DNA from: Octadecabacter sp. B2R22
GTDB taxonomy: Bacteria; Pseudomonadota; Alphaproteobacteria; Rhodobacterales; Rhodobacteraceae
Reading direction: 5' to 3'
Assembly (NCBI RefSeq): GCF_018861045.1
Contig: NZ_JAHKQJ010000010.1
Location: 434,001-498,000 of the forward strand
DNA: 64,000 bases
Of this stretch, positions 35,282-43,503 are shown one piece after another. The notes below the pieces were generated by a model that did no database searches, had not been told where the DNA came from, and saw only the letters and a list, made by a program, of their open reading frames with translations. How positions within the stretch are numbered: the stretch's first letter is position 1; the number at the start of each line of letters is the position of its first letter. The position numbers were made by a program, and so were the translations under genes.

Positions 35282-36289
35282 TTAGCTTTGTTTGCGGCGT
35301 CTTACGGTGTCGGCGTAGACGGCGAGAATGATGATTGCTCCGGTCACAACGGTTTGCCATTCTTGAGCCACGGACAGGATCCGCAAGCCGTTCAGCAGCA
35401 CCGCCATGATAAGTGCCCCGATCAGTGTGCCCAAAATTGTCCCGCGTCCGCCCGAAAGCGACGTGCCGCCGATAACGACCGCTGCGATGGCCTCGAGTTC
35501 ATAACCAAGACCAAGAGCGGGTTGCGCGGAATTCAAACGCGACGCGATGATCAAGCCAGCGATACCGACGATGGCTCCGGACAGGGTGTAGATCGCGATT
35601 TTCCAGTTATTTGTGTTGACGCCAGACAGGCGCACAGCTTCTTCGTTGCTGCCCAAGGCAAAGCAATAGCGCCCAAGGACGGTGCGGCTCAGGATGTAGG
35701 ATGTTGCGCCAGCCACAAGGAACAGGATCAACACGCCATTGGGGATCGGAAGCGCCGGGAACACTTCTCCGATCAAGGACCCTCTGGAAATCAGATCAAA
35801 ACCCGGCGTGTCGTTGAAATAGATCGGGCGGGTGCCGGAAATCACAAGGCTAAGTCCCTTGAGGATCAGCATCATCCCGAGTGTTGCGATGAAAGGGGGG
35901 ATTTTCATGCGCGCAACGAAGGTCCCCGACAAGAACCCGCAGAACGCGCCGGTGGCAATCCCCGCAAGAACGCCGATCGGCAGGGGCATTCCGATGTTGG
36001 TCAAAACCACACCAGTCATTACGGCCGTAAACGTCATCAAAGTACCAACGGACAGATCAATGCCGCCCGTAATGATCACCAAAGTCGCCGCAATCGCCAG
36101 CACGCCGTTTACGGATGTCGCTTGCAGGATGGCGATCATGTTAGATGTTTGCATGAAGTTCGGGGACGCGATGCTGAACCCGATCAACAGAATGACAAGG
36201 CTGGCAAACGCGAGGATCTTTTGAAATGCCCCACCTGCCGCGAGTTTGGCCAAAGTGCCTTGCGTGTTGGTATTGATGGTCGCAGTCAT
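35282..36289 (-). CDS. Sugar ABC transporter permease (RbsC-type)
   Basis: A 335-residue inner-membrane permease with about eight to ten hydrophobic segments. It has the RbsC/branched-chain type signature [11 protein letters not shown] and, near the end, [16 protein letters not shown], the loop that docks on the ATPase. It overlaps the ATPase gene by four bases, so the two are coupled. The sugar is probably L-fucose or a close relative, judged from the neighbouring enzymes. Confidence 0.92.
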   Translation of the reverse strand: MTATINTNTQGTLAKLAAGGAFQKILAFASLVILLIGFSIASPNFMQTSNMIAILQATSVNGVLAIAATLVIITGGIDLSVGTLMTFTAVMTGVVLTNIGMPLPIGVLAGIATGAFCGFLSGTFVARMKIPPFIATLGMMLILKGLSLVISGTRPIYFNDTPGFDLISRGSLIGEVFPALPIPNGVLILFLVAGATSYILSRTVLGRYCFALGSNEEAVRLSGVNTNNWKIAIYTLSGAIVGIAGLIIASRLNSAQPALGLGYELEAIAAVVIGGTSLSGGRGTILGTLIGALIMAVLLNGLRILSVAQEWQTVVTGAIIILAVYADTVRRRKQS

Positions 36290-37812
36290 TGTGTCGTTTC
36301 CTCGGTTTGTTCGGCCAGACCGTCGGTCTGTGTGGCGAGTTTCATGATGTTCTCTTGGGTGGCCTCTTCGCGCGGCACGATCCCTGTCAGTCGGCCTTCA
36401 CACATCACGGCGATGCGGTGGGACAGGCGCAGAATTTCGGGCAGTTCAGACGAAATTACGATGATCGCGCGGCCTTGTGCGGCCAAGTCTTCGAGAAGCG
36501 CATAGATTTCGGATTTCGCGCCAATGTCGATGCCGCGCGTGGGTTCGTCGAAAATCAGAATGTCGCAGTCACGCAGTAACCATTTGGCGATGACGACCTT
36601 TTGTTGATTGCCCCCCGATAGAAAACGCACTTCTTGCATGTCCGACGGAGTGCGGATTCCAAGACGGTCGATATATTCGAGAGCAACGCGTTCCATCGCG
36701 GTTTCGTTCAAGACACCTGAGCGCCCCGCAAACCGCCCTAGATCGGCCATCGCAATATTGGCCCGCACGGTCATGTCCACCGCGAGGCCAAAGTGTTTGC
36801 GATCCTCTGAGAGATAGCCGATGCCCGCCTGAACCGCTGTATGCGGTGTTCTGATGTTGACTGGCTGCTCATGCACGAGGATTTCGCCACTGTCGCGCGG
36901 GTCCGCGCCAAAGATGATCCGTGCAACCTCGGTTCGGCCTGCGCCCATCAGGCCCGCAAACCCCAGTATCTCGCCCTTGCGGACATTAAAGCTTACGTCG
37001 CGTACCTCAGATCCGCGTGACAAATTGCGAACTTCGAGTGCGACAGGGCTTTGGGACGTATCAGGGATGTCTGGCGTGTCTTGGGTCACTTCGCGGCCAA
37101 CCATCAGTTGGATAATTGTGGAGAGGGGCGTGTCGGCGGCTTGAACGGTGTCGATATAGGCGCCGTCGCGCAGGATCGTAACGCGATCTGCAATGCGTTT
37201 GATCTCATCCATGCGGTGGCTAATGTAAACAATGCCAACGCCGTCGTTCTTCAACTTGTCGATGACCTTGAACAACTCGTTGATTTCTGTGTCGTTCAGC
37301 GCGGCGGTGGGTTCGTCCATGATCAGAACGCGCGGGCTGTAGGACAACGCCTTGGCAATTTCGATAAGCTGCTGGCGTGCGATTGTCTGGGTGCTGACCT
37401 GCGTGCGCGGATCCATTTTGAGATTCAGAGACGCGAAAATCTCAGCCGTTTGCGCGTTCAGCGCGGCTTCGTCCAAGCGTCCGAAACGGCGGCGTGGTTC
37501 GCGCCCGATCAACACATTTTGCGCCGCTGTCAGGTCGTTCATCAGGCTGAGTTCTTGGTGGATAATCCCGATCCCAAGGTCCTGCGCCGCGCGCGGCCCG
37601 TCTGGGGCCGCGGGCTTGCCATCCACGAGCATTTCGCCCCCGTCACGGGCGTAGATGCCGGACATGATTTTCATCAGGGTCGATTTACCAGCGCCATTCT
37701 CGCCCATTAGGGCGTGAACTTCGCCGGGGCGTAGATCAAACTGCACATCCTTCAGGGCATGAACCCCGGGAAATCGCTTTTCGATCCCTTTCATTTCGAC
37801 CAAGTTCGTCAT
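36286..37812 (-). CDS. Sugar ABC transporter ATP-binding protein (duplicated ATPase, RbsA/MglA-type)
   Basis: A 508-residue protein with two ATPase halves. The first Walker A is [10 protein letters not shown] and Walker B is [10 protein letters not shown]. The second half has a degenerate Walker A (L-M-G-A-G-R-T-E) as usual in this group, signature S-G-G-N-Q-Q-K and Walker [11 protein letters not shown]. It powers the adjacent permease. The ATG at 37812 (MTNLVEM) follows GGGAGGG; an in-frame start at 37836 looks unrelated. Confidence 0.92.
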   Translation of the reverse strand: MTNLVEMKGIEKRFPGVHALKDVQFDLRPGEVHALMGENGAGKSTLMKIMSGIYARDGGEMLVDGKPAAPDGPRAAQDLGIGIIHQELSLMNDLTAAQNVLIGREPRRRFGRLDEAALNAQTAEIFASLNLKMDPRTQVSTQTIARQQLIEIAKALSYSPRVLIMDEPTAALNDTEINELFKVIDKLKNDGVGIVYISHRMDEIKRIADRVTILRDGAYIDTVQAADTPLSTIIQLMVGREVTQDTPDIPDTSQSPVALEVRNLSRGSEVRDVSFNVRKGEILGFAGLMGAGRTEVARIIFGADPRDSGEILVHEQPVNIRTPHTAVQAGIGYLSEDRKHFGLAVDMTVRANIAMADLGRFAGRSGVLNETAMERVALEYIDRLGIRTPSDMQEVRFLSGGNQQKVVIAKWLLRDCDILIFDEPTRGIDIGAKSEIYALLEDLAAQGRAIIVISSELPEILRLSHRIAVMCEGRLTGIVPREEATQENIMKLATQTDGLAEQTEETTQ

Positions 37813-37842
37813 GTTTTTCCGGCCCTCCCAAGCCACGTCACG

Positions 37843-38589
37843 CTAGATCGTGCAGCCGCCATCGACCAAAACAGATTGACCGGTCATGAACTGGCCATCG
37901 TTGGACAACAGCAAGACAATCATCGGCGTTAGATCATCAACAACGGACAAGCGCCCCATGGGTTGGCGTGCGATGAAATCTTTTTCGGCCTGAACGGGGT
38001 CTGGTGCCTCGGCAATACGACCCTGCAAGGCAGGTGTGTTGACCGTCCCCGGGCAAAGAGCGTTACAGCGCAGGTTTTGGGCGACAAAATCCGCCGCAAT
38101 CGCCTTGGTCAGCCCGATGACCGCGGCTTTGGTTGCGCCATAAGCCGTGCGATTGATGAACCCCTTTTCGGAGGACGCCATGGACGACATGTTCAGGATG
38201 GCTGCCGTGCCTTCGCTGCCTGCACGGCGCAACAATCCGGGCGTGAACGCACGACACATACGCACCATCGAGGTGACATTGAGGTTGAGCGAAAAGTCCC
38301 ATGCGGCATCGTCAAGTTCCAGAATAGAGCCGTGATGGACGACGCCTGCGCAATTGAACAGACCGTCCAGATCAGGCAGGTCCGCGGCCAATGCATTGAT
38401 CGCATCCACATCCGTGACGTCCAGAACGCGGGTTTCGATGCCGTCAACACTGTCCAGCTGCGCCAGAAGGTCCGCGTTAATATCCGTGGCGATCACGCGC
38501 GCGCCTTCAGCCGCACAGGCCCGCGCGCTCGCCGCGCCAATTCCTTGGGCCGCAGCGGTGATCAATATTGTCTTATTTTTCAGCTTCAT
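37843..38589 (-). CDS. SDR-family dehydrogenase, probable 2-keto-3-deoxy-L-fuconate dehydrogenase
   Basis: A 248-residue short-chain dehydrogenase. The NAD motif is T-A-A-A-Q-G-I-G, followed by D-I-N at the ribose position, then N-C-A-G-V and the catalytic Ser, Tyr and Lys in N-M-S-S-M-A-S and Y-G-A-T-K. In the L-fucose pathway this oxidises 2-keto-3-deoxy-L-fuconate to the 2,4-diketo acid. It lies between the dehydratase and transporter genes, all on one strand, which fits that step. The ATG at 38589 follows GGGGAA; an in-frame start further up overlaps the dehydratase gene. Confidence 0.88.
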   Translation of the reverse strand: MKLKNKTILITAAAQGIGAASARACAAEGARVIATDINADLLAQLDSVDGIETRVLDVTDVDAINALAADLPDLDGLFNCAGVVHHGSILELDDAAWDFSLNLNVTSMVRMCRAFTPGLLRRAGSEGTAAILNMSSMASSEKGFINRTAYGATKAAVIGLTKAIAADFVAQNLRCNALCPGTVNTPALQGRIAEAPDPVQAEKDFIARQPMGRLSVVDDLTPMIVLLLSNDGQFMTGQSVLVDGGCTI

Positions 38590-38603
38590 GTCGTTCCCCA
38601 TTT

Positions 38604-40127
38604 TCACATCACCGCACCGATCTGCCACGGCACGAATTCTACTCCACCAAATCCAAGGTCTTCACTTTTCGTTTGTTCGCCGGACGCGATGTTTATGAAC
38701 ATCTCAAAAATCTCGCGGCCCTTGTCCTGTAGGCTGACACCGTCGCTGACGATATCGCCACAGTTGATGTCCATATCCTCGGACATGCGGGCATACATTT
38801 CAGAATTTGTTGCAATTTTTATGCAAGGCGTGGGCATGTAGCCCGATACAGACCCGCGCCCTGTCGTAAAGACGATCAGGTTCGCACCGGATGCAATTTG
38901 CCCCGTCACGGAACACGGATCAAAGCCGGGGCTGTCCATAAAGACAAAACCCTTCTTTTCGATCTTTTCGCCAAATAGATACACGTCTGTTAAAGGCGCG
39001 CTGCCGCTTTTTGCGACCGCACCGAGAGATTTTTCAAGGATCGTGGTCAACCCGCCGCGTTTGTTGCCGGGGCTTGGGTTGTTGTCCATCTCGCCTTTGT
39101 TGCGTGCGGTGTAGTCCTCCCACCAGCGCACGCGATCAATCAGTTTCTCACCGACCTCAACAGACACCGCACGACGGGTCAGAAGATGTTCAGCGCCGTA
39201 GATTTCCGATGTCTCGGACAGGATCGTTGTCGCCCCATGCCGCACCAGCATATCAGACGCGACGCCGAGCGCTGGGTTGGCTGTGATGCCGGAATACCCG
39301 TCGGACCCGCCGCACTGCATTCCCAACATCAGCTCGGAAATGGGGGCGGGCTTACGCGTGGCAGTGTTCGCCAAAGCGGCCATGCTACGTAGTTCTTCAA
39401 GACCCTTATCGATGGTTTTGCGCGTGCCGCCCGTTTGCTGAATGGTCATATAGCGCAGCGCGCCATCGGCCCGAATTTCACGCCCCCCGACAAGGTCAGA
39501 GATCTGCATGACCTCGCAACCAAGGCCGATAAGGAGAATGCCACCAAAGTTCGGGTGCTGGGCATAACCGGAAAGTGTGCGAAATAGGGTATCATATCCT
39601 TCGTTGTTCCCTGACATGCCGCAGCCCGTCCCGTGAGTGATGGGAACGATACCGTCAATGTTTGGAAAGTCGTCCAGCAGGCCGGATTTCTCGGCGGCTT
39701 CAGCAATAAACTTTGCAACCGAACCGGAACAATTCACCGATGTTAGAATGCCTAGGTAATTGCGGGTGCCCACGCGACCGTCAGCGCGGTGGTAACCGTT
39801 GAAGGTACGGGCGCTTGATGCTGTGGGCAATGTGTGGGCTTCGCTGGCGTGGGCGTAATCTTGTTCGTGCTCACCCATGCCGAGGTTTTGGACGTGAACG
39901 TGTTCGCCAGCTGCGATATCGCGTGTCGCTTGCCCGATAATCTGTCCATACCGCAGCACGTTTTCACCCTGCACGATTGGGCGAAGTGCAACCTTATGCC
40001 CTTGTTGCAAGGATTGAAGTGCCGCGTGTCCGGTGTCTCCGATGGCGTCACCCGCAGCGATGTCAGCCAAGGCGATGGCGACATTGTCCTGTTGGTTCAG
40101 CGTAAGGAGGCGGGACGGCTGGCTCAT
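38604..40127 (-). CDS. UxaA-family (altronate dehydratase-like) protein, probable L-fuconate dehydratase
   Basis: A 507-residue protein combining the N-terminal SAF-like UxaA segment (residues about 1-95) with the large UxaA catalytic domain, marked by G-T-R-N-Y-L-G-I-L-T-S-V-N-C-S, H-G-T-G-C-G-M, G-C-E-V, C-G-G-S-D-G-Y-S-G and late cysteines. Altronate dehydratases remove water from sugar acids with an iron cofactor. Here the position between the SDR and the regulator makes L-fuconate the likely substrate; no enolase-superfamily FucD is in the cluster. The ATG at 40127 is favoured by AGGAATGAA spacing; 40136 is also possible. Confidence 0.85.
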   Translation of the reverse strand: MSQPSRLLTLNQQDNVAIALADIAAGDAIGDTGHAALQSLQQGHKVALRPIVQGENVLRYGQIIGQATRDIAAGEHVHVQNLGMGEHEQDYAHASEAHTLPTASSARTFNGYHRADGRVGTRNYLGILTSVNCSGSVAKFIAEAAEKSGLLDDFPNIDGIVPITHGTGCGMSGNNEGYDTLFRTLSGYAQHPNFGGILLIGLGCEVMQISDLVGGREIRADGALRYMTIQQTGGTRKTIDKGLEELRSMAALANTATRKPAPISELMLGMQCGGSDGYSGITANPALGVASDMLVRHGATTILSETSEIYGAEHLLTRRAVSVEVGEKLIDRVRWWEDYTARNKGEMDNNPSPGNKRGGLTTILEKSLGAVAKSGSAPLTDVYLFGEKIEKKGFVFMDSPGFDPCSVTGQIASGANLIVFTTGRGSVSGYMPTPCIKIATNSEMYARMSEDMDINCGDIVSDGVSLQDKGREIFEMFINIASGEQTKSEDLGFGGVEFVPWQIGAVM

Positions 40128-40184
40128 ATGCTTCATTCCTGTGGCTGGCAGTTCTCAATTTCGATATTGTGTTAACTAGCTTGA

Positions 40185-40204
40185 AGTTGACGCATCTGTC
40201 AACT
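40185..40204. promoter_or_regulatory. Dyad in the divergent promoter of the fucose locus, candidate GntR operator
   Basis: AGTTGAC (40185-40191) and GTCAACT (40198-40204) are perfect inverted arms around GCATCT. The dyad sits in the 80-base gap between the divergent dehydratase and GntR genes, just before the first possible ATG of the regulator, where a repressor could block both directions. A second GTTAAC lies 15 bases to the left. Confidence 0.65.
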
Positions 40205-40207
40205 AAC

Positions 40208-40927
40208 ATGTCAGTTGGAGAAACACAGTACGCTATGTCTGAACTTACGCTTGAAATTAACGATTTGGACGGTCCGCTGGGTCAACGCGTCTACACGACC
40301 CTGCGCCGCAGTATTCTAGAAATGTCGCTCACGCCGGGGGCGATTCTGCGCAAAGGTGCGCTTTGTGAACAGCTCGGTGTGTCCCGATCCCCCGTCGCCG
40401 AGGCATTGGGGCGACTGTCTTCTGACGGGCTTGTCGACATCATTCCGCAATCCGCAACGCGCGTCTCACGATTTTCTATGGCTCAATTGCTTGAGGAGAA
40501 CTTTCTGCGCGAGGCCGTAGAAGTCGCCGCTGTAGAGCGGGTCGCCCAGAACCGCACCGAGGAACAGCTCAAGCGTCTTTCGCGAAATCTGCGCCTTCAG
40601 GGTTTGCTTGTTGACGACAAGGACTTTCAGGGCTTCTTTGAAGCCGATCTGGAATTCCACGAGATGATCTTAGGCTTTACAGGATTCCCCAAAGTGACAC
40701 TCGTCGCGGAGGAAATGACGCTCCAGCTTCGTCGCGCCCGAATGTTGATGCTTCCTGAGCCTGGACGGCCGGCCCAAGCGGTGGCTGAGCACCAAGCGAT
40801 CTTTGACGCGATCAAAGCGCAAGATGTCGATGCCGCGCGCGGCGCGATGTCTTTCCACCTTCGGCAAATGGTCAAGCGCATCGAGCCGCTTGAACGGCAG
40901 TATCCAGAATTTTTCCACACGACCTAG
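40208..40927 (+). CDS. GntR-family (FadR/FCD type) transcriptional regulator
   Basis: A 239-residue regulator with an N-terminal winged helix (Q-R-V-Y-T-T-L-R-R-S-I-L, then G-V-S-R-S-P-V-A-E-A-L-G-R-L) and a C-terminal helical FCD effector domain (A-D-L-E-F-H-E-M-I-L, then H-Q-A-I-F-D-A-I-K-A-Q-D). It sits between the two arms of the fucose locus and is the obvious repressor of both, with a sugar acid or sugar as inducer. Start uncertain: ATG 40208 would place the operator against the start, ATG 40235 (MSELTLE) has GGAG at a long distance. Confidence 0.88.
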   Translation: MSVGETQYAMSELTLEINDLDGPLGQRVYTTLRRSILEMSLTPGAILRKGALCEQLGVSRSPVAEALGRLSSDGLVDIIPQSATRVSRFSMAQLLEENFLREAVEVAAVERVAQNRTEEQLKRLSRNLRLQGLLVDDKDFQGFFEADLEFHEMILGFTGFPKVTLVAEEMTLQLRRARMLMLPEPGRPAQAVAEHQAIFDAIKAQDVDAARGAMSFHLRQMVKRIEPLERQYPEFFHTT

Positions 40928-40938
40928 AAAGGGTCCAA

Positions 40939-41988
40939 ATGAAACTTGCGACAAGAAATGCCCTAAATGACAGGACAAAGGCTCCTGTTTTGTTGTCGCA
41001 ACTGGGCTTTGGCGGCGCGCCACTGGGGAACCTTTATCGAAAGATTGAGGACGAGGAGGCGCAGGCAACACTTGATGCCGCATGGGACGCGGGGTTGCGG
41101 TATTTTGACACCGCGCCGCAATACGGGCTTGGGCGCTCTGAGATGCGCATCGCGGATGCGCTGGAGCGGTTTGACGCCAACGAGCTGATGTTATCAACCA
41201 AGGTCGGGCGTATCTTGGAAGACTGCGCCTTAGAAGAAGTCACGCCTGAAGCTTTTGTGGATGTGCCGCAAAAGCGGATCATCTTTGATTTTACATATGA
41301 CGGGATCATGCGCAGTTACAGCGATAGTGTCGCCCGTCTTCGGAGCGACAAGATCGACATGTTGTTCCTGCATGACATTGACGCGGGCACACACGGGCAA
41401 GCGTTTGAAGACAACAACCTGAGCCAGTTATTCAGCGGCGGCGGGTATCGTGCATTGGCCGAACTGCGCGACGCAGGGCGCATTTCGGCCATTGGTGCGG
41501 GCGTCAACAGCTGGCAGATTTGCGAACGCCTACTGGGCGAAGCGGATTTCGACGGCTTCTTGCTTGCGGGTCGTTATACGTTGCTTGAACAAGACCCGCT
41601 TGAGACGTTCTTACCGCTGTGTCTGAAGCGCGATGTCGGGATCATTTTGGGTGGGCCGTATAATTCGGGTATTCTGGCCACGGGGCCGATCGAAGGTGCG
41701 CGCTATGATTACGCGCCAGCCCCTGATGCGATACTTGATCGGGTTCGTGCAATAAAAGAGGTTTGCGATGCCCACGCGACCCCCTTGATAGCGGCGGCGC
41801 TTCAATTTCCCTTGGGCCACCCCGCCGTGAAATCGGTGATCCCCGGTGCCTCAAACCCGAGCGAAGTGCGTCAGAACGTCAAAATCTTTGAAACACCTAT
41901 CCCCGACGCCTTGTGGTCTGACCTGAAATCGCAGGGGCTTATCCGGCAAGATGCTTTGGTGCCAAAGGAGTCCACAAATGCTGCGTAA
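40939..41988 (+). CDS. Aldo/keto reductase, probable L-fucose (D-threo-aldose) 1-dehydrogenase
   Basis: A 349-residue aldo/keto reductase with the family tetrad: D-T-A-P-Q-Y-G-L-G (Asp and Tyr), S-T-K-V-G (Lys) and L-F-L-H-D-I-D (His), and the C-terminal V-I-P-G-A-S-N-P-S-E-V NAD(P)-binding segment. The D-T-A-P-x-Y-G-x-G-x-S-E pattern is typical of D-threo-aldose 1-dehydrogenases, which oxidise L-fucose to the lactone. Its end overlaps the mutarotase gene by 11 bases. This supports the first oxidation step of the fucose route. Confidence 0.88.
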   Translation: MKLATRNALNDRTKAPVLLSQLGFGGAPLGNLYRKIEDEEAQATLDAAWDAGLRYFDTAPQYGLGRSEMRIADALERFDANELMLSTKVGRILEDCALEEVTPEAFVDVPQKRIIFDFTYDGIMRSYSDSVARLRSDKIDMLFLHDIDAGTHGQAFEDNNLSQLFSGGGYRALAELRDAGRISAIGAGVNSWQICERLLGEADFDGFLLAGRYTLLEQDPLETFLPLCLKRDVGIILGGPYNSGILATGPIEGARYDYAPAPDAILDRVRAIKEVCDAHATPLIAAALQFPLGHPAVKSVIPGASNPSEVRQNVKIFETPIPDALWSDLKSQGLIRQDALVPKESTNAA

Positions 41989-42409
41989 TATCCCCCCCAT
42001 CTTGTCCCCCGAAATTTTGTGGGCGTTGCGGGCAATGGGCCACGGCGACGACGTTGTCATCGCCGATGCGAACTTTCCGGCAACGGCTCTTGGCGCGCGC
42101 GTCCACCGTCTGGACGGTCTGACAGCGACAGATGTTTTGCAGGCTGTTTTGACGGTTCTTCCCATGGACCGCTTTGTCGACAGCCCTGCATTGGTCATGG
42201 AAGTGGTCGATGATCCAGATGTGGTGCCGCCCATCGTGGACGAATTTCAGACCATCGCAACCACCACCGCTGACATCCCCGTTACATTGGATCGGCTAGA
42301 ACGTTTCGCGTTCTACGATCGTGCCAAGACCGCATTTGCCGTTATCCAAACCGGCGAGACACGGCTCTATGGGAATATCATCCTCAAGAAAGGGGTGATC
42401 GGAGCATGA
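41978..42409 (+). CDS. fucU: L-fucose mutarotase (RbsD/FucU family)
   Basis: A 143-residue protein of the RbsD/FucU family that interconverts sugar anomers. It shows the family pattern L-R-A-M-G-H-G-D-D-V-V-I-A-D-A-N-F-P-A with the catalytic His and Asp, and the C-terminal Y-G-N-I-I-L-K-K-G. FucU-type members act on fucose, which is the main reason for naming the pathway. ATG at 41978 has AAAGGAG upstream. It overlaps both flanking genes. Confidence 0.9.
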   Translation: MLRNIPPILSPEILWALRAMGHGDDVVIADANFPATALGARVHRLDGLTATDVLQAVLTVLPMDRFVDSPALVMEVVDDPDVVPPIVDEFQTIATTTADIPVTLDRLERFAFYDRAKTAFAVIQTGETRLYGNIILKKGVIGA

Positions 42410-43224
42410 TTGTCGATGCCCATCAGCATTTTTGGCAGCTTGATCGGGGCGATTACGGATGGTTAACGCCAGATCTGGCCCCGCTTTACCGTGACTTCAT
42501 GCCCGACGATTTGACACCGATCCTGTCGCAACACGACATCGATGGAACCATCCTCGTGCAAGCGGCCCCGACCATTGCCGAAACAGAGTTTCTTTTGCAA
42601 ATCGCAGACCAGACGCCCTTTGTGTTGGGCGTGGTGGGATGGACGGACTTTGAGGCCCCTTCAGCCGCCAGCGATATTGATCGGTTGGCGCGGAATCCCA
42701 AGCTGGTCGGTCTGCGCCCGATGATCCAGGATATAGCCGAGGACGACTGGATGCTTCGGCCCGAGTTAACCCCTGCATTCGAAGCGATGATAGAGGCTGA
42801 CCTGACCTTTGATGCGTTGGTCCTGCCGCGACATCTGCCATACCTGCGCCAACTCCTATCGCGACATCCGAACCTACGTACCGTGATAGACCATGGCGCC
42901 AAGCCCGATATTTCGAAGGGCGAAATTGACGACTGGGCAAACGACATCGCAGCCCTCGCGAAAGATAATGGTGCCTATTGCAAGCTGTCCGGCCTTTTGA
43001 CCGAAGCGGGGAAGGATTGGACGCCCGCCAGCGTGGCCCCTTACGTTGCGCATTTGTTTGATCAGTTCGGACCCCGCAGGTTGGTTTGGGGTAGCGATTG
43101 GCCGGTTCTGACACTTGCGGCGGGGTATGAGACTTGGATCGATATAGCGACATCTCTGATGCCTGACGAAACGGACCAAGACGCCTTTTGGGGCGGAAAT
43201 GCCGCCGCCCTTTACAAGATTTAA
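42406..43224 (+). CDS. Amidohydrolase family protein, probable L-fuconolactonase
   Basis: A 272-residue TIM-barrel amidohydrolase of the amidohydrolase_2 (PF04909-type) group. The metal-binding D-A-H-Q-H-F-W-Q is at the N terminus, D-H-G-A-K-P-D carries the middle His, and the late W-G-S-D-W-P-V carries the catalytic Asp. Enzymes of this kind hydrolyse L-fucono-lactone to L-fuconate. It starts inside the end of fucU (ATGA overlap), and together with the mutarotase and dehydrogenase completes the front end of the pathway. Confidence 0.88.
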   Translation: MIVDAHQHFWQLDRGDYGWLTPDLAPLYRDFMPDDLTPILSQHDIDGTILVQAAPTIAETEFLLQIADQTPFVLGVVGWTDFEAPSAASDIDRLARNPKLVGLRPMIQDIAEDDWMLRPELTPAFEAMIEADLTFDALVLPRHLPYLRQLLSRHPNLRTVIDHGAKPDISKGEIDDWANDIAALAKDNGAYCKLSGLLTEAGKDWTPASVAPYVAHLFDQFGPRRLVWGSDWPVLTLAAGYETWIDIATSLMPDETDQDAFWGGNAAALYKI

Positions 43225-43425
43225 GCATGGCACGCGGGGCGACTTCTGTTTTGCATGGGCTCGGTTTCGGGCTTTCCCGACGTCGCCAACAACGCTTGCA
43301 AACAGGGGCAAACCGGCCTATACGCGCGGCTGTTGATGGGTCGTTAGAACACACAGCTGAGCAGGGTCGGAGTTTCCGGCCCTCTTTTGTTGTTCTGGGA
43401 CGTATCAGCGAAACCTTAACTTGCA

Positions 43426-43440
43426 CCCACCTTTGGTGGG
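43426..43440 (+). promoter_or_regulatory. Hairpin in the rpsA upstream region
   Basis: CCCACC, TTT, GGTGGG forms a perfect six-bp stem with a three-base loop, 64 bases before the rpsA start. There is no T run, so it is not a terminator. S1 in other bacteria regulates its own mRNA, and a structured leader would fit; that is inference. The rest of the 43225-43503 gap shows no gene. Confidence 0.4.
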
Positions 43441-43503
43441 ATAACCTAAAGTCCGGCGGAACCGATCCCGCGCAGGCAAACACATACCGGAAACAGACGC
43501 CAC

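Noticed and set aside
35288-36505. Long plus-strand open frame opposite the ABC permease gene
   Set aside because: It mirrors a real membrane-protein gene, has an unnatural Arg/Gln/Asp/His-rich composition, and crosses into the ATPase gene.
37963-38841. Open frame of 292 codons antisense to the SDR and dehydratase genes
   Set aside because: It spans two real genes on the other strand and has no ribosome binding site or recognisable domain.
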